Positions 59,868-64,000 of a DNA stretch of 64,000 bases are shown one piece after another. Position 1 is the first letter of the stretch. Every line of letters starts with the position of its first letter. The stretch comes from Vibrio agarilyticus (lineage in GTDB: Bacteria; Pseudomonadota; Gammaproteobacteria; Enterobacterales; Vibrionaceae): contig NZ_JABAIK010000010.1 of assembly GCF_012641465.1 (NCBI RefSeq), positions 1 to 64,000 of the forward strand, given 5' to 3'. Below the pieces are notes generated by a model. It did not search any database. It saw only the letters and a list, made by a program, of their open reading frames with translations, and was not told where the DNA came from. The position numbers and the translations under genes were made by a program.

Positions 59868-60497
59868 ATGAAAACCAGCGACAAAATTATGCAAACCATC
59901 AAACGCTGTGGTGTGATGACAGCAAAGCAATTGGCAGACGAGCTTGGCATGACGACCATGGGCGCACGTCAACATTTGCAAGGACTGGAGGAGTCGGGGT
60001 TACTCTCTTTTGACGATGTGCGCGCCAAAGTTGGCCGCCCCACTCGCCACTGGTCACTCACTGCCAAGGGGCATGCACAATTTTCAGATCGCCACGGTGA
60101 ACTGACGGTACAACTTATCGATGCAGTAGAGTCACTATACGGCGCCCAAGGTTTAGCGGATATTCAGCGCGCTCGTGAAACGCGCTTGTTCGAGCAGTAT
60201 CATGACGCGTTATCTCATGCATCTTCTTTACTCGGCAAACTTCAAATACTGGTCTCGCTTCGAGAGCGCGAAGGCTACATGGCGCAACTGGAAACCTTTG
60301 ACGACGGTTATCTGCTGATTGAGAACCACTGCCCCATTTGCAAAGCCGCCATTCATAGCCCGGCGTTGTGTCAAACCGAATTAACCCTGTTTCAACGCTT
60401 ACTTGCCACAGAAGCACAAGTGACTCGGCGTGAGCACATCATTGCTGGGCAGCGCCGCTGTGCCTACTGGGTTGAAGCGCAAAAGATTAAAGATTAA
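59868..60497 (+). CDS. SufR-like (COG2345) winged-helix regulator with a cysteine-rich sensor end
   Basis: 209 aa. The HTH is MTAKQLADELGMTTMGARQHLQGLEESGLL with wing GRPTRHWSLT. The C-terminal part has CPIC, a third Cys in SPALC and a fourth in QRRCAYW, arranged C-x2-C-x9-C-x29-C within the pattern NHCPICKAA..LCQTELTLFQRLL..REHIIAG, as in Fe-S sensing SufR relatives. I infer metal or Fe-S sensing. No suf or other metal gene is adjacent, so the target is unknown. GGTGGGG precedes the ATG. Confidence 0.8.
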   Translation: MKTSDKIMQTIKRCGVMTAKQLADELGMTTMGARQHLQGLEESGLLSFDDVRAKVGRPTRHWSLTAKGHAQFSDRHGELTVQLIDAVESLYGAQGLADIQRARETRLFEQYHDALSHASSLLGKLQILVSLREREGYMAQLETFDDGYLLIENHCPICKAAIHSPALCQTELTLFQRLLATEAQVTRREHIIAGQRRCAYWVEAQKIKD

Positions 60498-60837
60498 TCA
60501 CCTTGCGAAACCCACACGGCTCCATATCACGCAGATTGACCGTTAATGTGCGTATGTGACTGGCGCTGTGACTCAAGGTGGTGATGAGAGCATCCGCAAG
60601 CTCGCTTTTTTGCTCATCGCTGCGGCCCACGAGCAATTCAACGGTCACATGAATAAAATCCACACTATCTCCCTCTTCGCCAATTAGCCACTGATGGCCG
60701 CGCAAGGTCCGTGATTTTACCGAGGACGCCTCAAATAGGCCCGATTGCAACATCACATGATGCAAATCGGCCAATAGTGCTGGCATACTGACACGTTCTT
60801 CCGCTGAATTTGAATACTCCAAGACTAAATTGGGCAT
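60487..60837 (-). CDS. 5-carboxymethyl-2-hydroxymuconate isomerase family protein
   Basis: 116 aa, tautomerase fold. After Met removal the N-terminal proline (M-PNLVLEYSNS) would be the catalytic base, as in HpaF/CHMI. VDFIHVTVELLVGRSDEQKSELADAL matches the family. No other homoprotocatechuate genes are nearby, so the substrate here is unclear. AAGGAG lies 10 nt before ATG 60837; an in-frame ATG at 60897 is rejected. It overlaps the convergent regulator gene by 11 nt. Confidence 0.85.
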   Translation of the reverse strand: MPNLVLEYSNSAEERVSMPALLADLHHVMLQSGLFEASSVKSRTLRGHQWLIGEEGDSVDFIHVTVELLVGRSDEQKSELADALITTLSHSASHIRTLTVNLRDMEPCGFRKVINL

Positions 60838-60973
60838 AACACATCGTCTCCTTTGATGTTGGCTCCTTATTAAAGCAGAACTCTTACTTATACCCAATCA
60901 AACCCCATAAGAGATGACAACAATCATGATCTGACCGTCGATATCTGTTATATTTCTACGCAGATTTTATTCA

Positions 60974-61019
60974 TATACCCAAGCACCTTGACGCTACCGC
61001 ATTAAGGTCGACGGGTATA
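60974..61019 (+). repeat. minimal repeat ends (46 bp) before tpiA
   Basis: TATACCCAAGCACCTTGACG and GACGGGTATA: paired TATACCC/GGGTATA ends with little between. It looks like a deletion remnant of one of the repeat families and sits in the tpiA leader or promoter. Confidence 0.6.
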
Positions 61020-61048
61020 TTCACATTTATAGAAACGGAGATATTCCT

Positions 61049-61819
61049 ATGCGTCGTCCTGTAGTGATGGGTAACTGGAAACTTAACGGCAGCAAAGCCA
61101 TGGTTACTGAACTGCTAAACGGTCTTAATACTGAACTTGAAGGTGTTGAAGGCGTTGATGTGGCAGTAGCGCCACCAGCCCTTTACCTTGATCTTGCTGA
61201 GCGTCTAATCGCTGAAGGCGGTAATAAAATCATTCTAGGTGCGCAAAACACCGACCTACACAACAGCGGCGCATACACTGGCGACATGTCTCCAGAAATG
61301 CTGAAAGATTTTGGTGCAACGCACATCATCATCGGCCACTCAGAGCGTCGTGAATACCACAACGAATCTGATGCTTTCATCGCAGAGAAATTCAACTTCC
61401 TAAAAGAAAATGGCCTAACGCCAGTATTCTGTATCGGTGAATCTGAAGCGCAAAATGAAGCGGGCGAAACTGAAGCAGTATGCGCGCGTCAAATCAACGC
61501 AGTTATCGACACTTACGGTGTTGAAGCGCTAAACGGTGCAATCATCGCTTACGAACCAATCTGGGCAATCGGCACAGGTAAAGCAGCAACAGCTGAAGAT
61601 GCACAGCGTATTCACGCGTCTATCCGCGCTCTAATTGCGGCAAAAGACGAAGCCGTTGCAGCGCAAGTTATCATTCAATACGGTGGTTCTGTTAAGCCTG
61701 AGAACGCAGAAGCGTACTTCTCTCAACCAGACATCGACGGCGCTCTCGTTGGCGGTGCATCGCTTGACGCAAAAGGCTTTGCGGCTATCGCAAAAGCGGC
61801 AGCAGCTGCAAAAGCGTAA
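61049..61819 (+). CDS. tpiA: triosephosphate isomerase
   Basis: 256 aa. It interconverts DHAP and glyceraldehyde-3-phosphate. GNWKLNGSK holds the catalytic lysine; IIGHSERR the histidine; [14 protein letters not shown] the glutamate and flexible lid loop; [10 protein letters not shown] the phosphate loop. RBS is GGAGATATTCCT. It is highly expressed-type in codon use. Monocistronic with its own terminator. Confidence 0.99.
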   Translation: MRRPVVMGNWKLNGSKAMVTELLNGLNTELEGVEGVDVAVAPPALYLDLAERLIAEGGNKIILGAQNTDLHNSGAYTGDMSPEMLKDFGATHIIIGHSERREYHNESDAFIAEKFNFLKENGLTPVFCIGESEAQNEAGETEAVCARQINAVIDTYGVEALNGAIIAYEPIWAIGTGKAATAEDAQRIHASIRALIAAKDEAVAAQVIIQYGGSVKPENAEAYFSQPDIDGALVGGASLDAKGFAAIAKAAAAAKA

Positions 61820-61841
61820 GTTTAAACGCTATCAAATTGCT

Positions 61842-61868
61842 CAAACCGGCCAATGGCCGGTTTTTTTA
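61842..61868 (+). terminator. intrinsic terminator after tpiA
   Basis: AAACCGGCC-AAT-GGCCGGTTTTTTT: strong stem and T-run, about 25 nt after the stop. Confidence 0.95.
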
Positions 61869-61926
61869 TGTCTAAGATATCTATGCCATTATTACCGCAT
61901 AAGATGACACGGCAACATCTCACGGG

Positions 61927-62940
61927 TTAATCTTGATACCCTTGAGGGTTCATTTCCTGCCAGCGCCAAGTATCTTCCACCATTTCTTGCAGTGAGCGCT
62001 GCGCTTTCCAGCCCAATTGCTGCTCTGCGTAGCTTGGGTCAGCCCAACATTCAGCGATATCCCCAGGGCGGCGAGGCAAAATTTGATAAGGAATTGGCTT
62101 TTGAGCAGCCTGTTCAAACGCAGCCACCATTTCAAGCACGCTATTTCCATGCCCAGTTCCAAGGTTAAAAATATGCAGCCCAGCCTTTTGGCTTACTTTA
62201 TTTAGCGCCGCTAAATGACCGTCTGCCAAATCGACCACATGGATATAATCTCGCACCCCTGTACCATCGGGCGTGGGGTAGTCATTACCGAACACGCCAA
62301 GCTTCTCACGTCGCCCGACTGCCACTTGCGCGACAAACGGCAATAAGTTGTTAGGGATCCCTTGAGGATCTTCACCCAAGCGCCCAGATTTGTGTGCGCC
62401 GACAGGATTAAAATAGCGCAGCAGCGTAATGCTCCACTCGGGGTTGGCTTTATGAAAATCGCTAAGGCACTCTTCGACCATCAATTTGCTACGGCCATAA
62501 GGATTGGTGGCTGAGGTTGGGAAATTCTCACGAATCGGCACCGATGCAGGGTCGCCATACACGGTAGCAGATGAGCTAAAAATAAGCCGAGTAACGCCCG
62601 CGCGCTCCATCGCCTGTACCAAATTCAGTGTGCCCGCGACATTATTCTCATAATACATCAGCGGCTTTTCGACTGATTCACCCACCGCTTTTAAGCCGGC
62701 AAAGTGGATCACCGCATCAATGCGATGCTGCGCAAAAATCGTCTCTAATATTGCGCTATCACGAATATCACCTTGATAGAACTCAGGCCGAGTACCCGTG
62801 ACCTCCTCGATGCGATCCAGCACCAAGGCTTTGCTGTTGTATAAATTATCGAGGATCACCGGAGTAACCCCAGAAGCAATCATTTGAATACAGGTATGGC
62901 TACCGATGTAACCGGTGCCGCCTGTCACTAAGACTTTCAT
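61927..62940 (-). CDS. galE: UDP-glucose 4-epimerase
   Basis: 337 aa short-chain dehydrogenase-type epimerase. VTGGTGYIGSHTC is the NAD Rossmann motif; SSSATVYG and YGRSK the Ser/Tyr-x3-Lys triad; GTGVRDYIHVVDLA the hexose-binding region. Feeds UDP-galactose into Leloir or surface-sugar pathways. No galTKM or sugar cluster is adjacent in the window. Confidence 0.97.
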   Translation of the reverse strand: MKVLVTGGTGYIGSHTCIQMIASGVTPVILDNLYNSKALVLDRIEEVTGTRPEFYQGDIRDSAILETIFAQHRIDAVIHFAGLKAVGESVEKPLMYYENNVAGTLNLVQAMERAGVTRLIFSSSATVYGDPASVPIRENFPTSATNPYGRSKLMVEECLSDFHKANPEWSITLLRYFNPVGAHKSGRLGEDPQGIPNNLLPFVAQVAVGRREKLGVFGNDYPTPDGTGVRDYIHVVDLADGHLAALNKVSQKAGLHIFNLGTGHGNSVLEMVAAFEQAAQKPIPYQILPRRPGDIAECWADPSYAEQQLGWKAQRSLQEMVEDTWRWQEMNPQGYQD

Positions 62941-63184
62941 TGATTCATCCTTGTTGTGCCAGTGGGTATACCACAGACCTAATGTGAAACTGATTGCATT
63001 AATTTTAGAGCAAGAGATAAGCAGAAGAAAGGGTATTAGAGAGGGGTTAAGCCTAACTAGACTGATTTAGACTGGAATAAGTATGACTATTCACGCAATA
63101 CTTCGCAAAGTCTTGACTCTTTTTCAGCGAGGACGTTTCACAAAGTTAATATACCAGTCCCAACAACCAGTGTGGAACGGCGTA

Positions 63185-64000
63185 ATGATCCAACTCAATT
63201 CAGAAACCAGTGTCATTCACCATGGCGGCAAAACCACGGTCACCGGCTCGTGTCATGAATTGCGTTTAACTCGCGGCAGCATTTTGATTGATTGTGGTCT
63301 GTTTCAAGGTCGCGATCTGGCACGCTCCAATGGCCTTGCGATTGATTTTTCGATTGAGAACATCAAAGCGCTTGTGCTAACTCACAGCCATATCGACCAT
63401 ATTGGTCGCCTGCCTTGGCTCATCGCCGCAGGCTTTGACGGGCCAATTTACTGCTCTCACGCAACTGCGGCGCTCGCCCCTCTAATGCTCGCCGATGGCC
63501 TAAAACTGCAAACGGGTCTATCTAAGCATCAACGTGAGCAGTTACTTGCTTTTATCAAAACGCGCCTCGTTGGGTGTGATTACCAACAGTGGATACCAAT
63601 TCAAATAAGCCCAGAAAAATCTGATGGCTCCACGCTGTGCCAGATCCGTTTTCAGCCTGCGGGGCACATTTTGGGTTCAGCCTATATTGAGTGCCAGTTA
63701 GAGAATAACGAAGTGGTGGTGTTTTCAGGCGATTTAGGCCCAAGCCAAACGCCCCTATTACCCGACCCACTGCCTCCTGAACGCGCCGATTATCTGTTTA
63801 TTGAATCAACCTATAGCAACCGAGCGCATGAAAACATTGCCATGCGCAAACAGCGCCTTGGCGCCATTTGCGATCATGCATTAAACGATGGTGGCGTGAT
63901 TGTGATCCCCGCCTTTAGCGTTGGTCGCACGCAAGAGCTATTGTTTGATATTGAGCAGCTGCTGCATGAGCGGCAATTATCGGCGTCACTGCCCATCATT
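63185..64000 (+). CDS. MBL-fold beta-CASP type hydrolase, 3' end outside window
   Basis: 272 codons visible. VIHHGGKTTVTGSCHELRL is the strand pair opening the fold; THSHIDHIGRLPWL is the metal motif H-x-H-x-D-H; FQPAGHILGSAYIE and VFSGDLG add ligands; SVGRTQELLFDI begins the beta-CASP region of CPSF73/YSH1-type RNA nucleases. Likely an RNA-processing hydrolase in the family. ATG 63185 is chosen. The frame is open upstream to an ATG at 63083 (34 more codons), which is weaker by homology. The gene runs off the right edge. Confidence 0.9.
   Translation, partial: MIQLNSETSVIHHGGKTTVTGSCHELRLTRGSILIDCGLFQGRDLARSNGLAIDFSIENIKALVLTHSHIDHIGRLPWLIAAGFDGPIYCSHATAALAPLMLADGLKLQTGLSKHQREQLLAFIKTRLVGCDYQQWIPIQISPEKSDGSTLCQIRFQPAGHILGSAYIECQLENNEVVVFSGDLGPSQTPLLPDPLPPERADYLFIESTYSNRAHENIAMRKQRLGAICDHALNDGGVIVIPAFSVGRTQELLFDIEQLLHERQLSASLPII

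Overview
This 64 kb window is core chromosome of a gammaproteobacterium, almost certainly a Vibrio. The strongest evidence is an intact aphA (the PadR-type quorum-sensing and virulence regulator typical of Vibrio), together with small Vibrio-type proteins (DUF3624, DUF3135, a CheX-like phosphatase), ERIC-like intergenic repeats, and gene order shared with Escherichia coli and Vibrio. I cannot name the species. I found no tRNA, CRISPR array, transposase, prophage or integron. The visible mobile DNA is small, non-coding and intergenic.

Layout. 1-63 is the 5' end of a 16S rRNA gene (minus strand), with its leader and tandem promoters upstream (64-545). Next are cysJIH (sulfate assimilation), a small unknown gene, an outer-membrane barrel gene, dusA, zur, a cheX-like gene and pgi. 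alr and dnaB overlap. A DUF481 porin-like gene faces the rpsF-priB-rpsR-rplI operon. rpe, dam, damX, aroB, aroK and pilQPONM form one long co-directional cluster, divergent from mrcA (PBP1A). oxyR is divergent from a peroxiredoxin-glutaredoxin fusion gene. argCBGH is divergent from argE and is followed by ppc and aphA. metF, metL and metB lie on the minus strand, with metJ divergent from metB. Then rpmE, priA, cytR, ftsN, hslVU, menA, rraA, zapB, glpX, DUF3135 and DUF805 genes, a SufR-like regulator, a tautomerase-family gene, tpiA, galE and the start of a beta-CASP type metallo-beta-lactamase gene cut by the window end.

Regulation visible in the sequence: rrn P1/P2 and boxA; two pairs of MetJ boxes (metF, metB/metJ); an ARG-box-like site between argC and argE; a four-part OxyR-like site upstream of the peroxiredoxin; a sigma-32 type promoter before hslVU; a CRP-like site before cytR; a possible S6:S18-binding leader before rpsF; and about 350 nt of transcribed, hairpin-rich leader before aphA whose promoter lies inside an inverted repeat.

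The least explained material is intergenic: a family of 127-bp ERIC-like elements (two full-length copies in opposite orientation around argG), a second family of about 200-268 bp with inverted ends, a 71-bp MITE-like palindrome flanked by TA, and the aphA leader. I found no convincing undescribed protein system. The candidates are non-coding.
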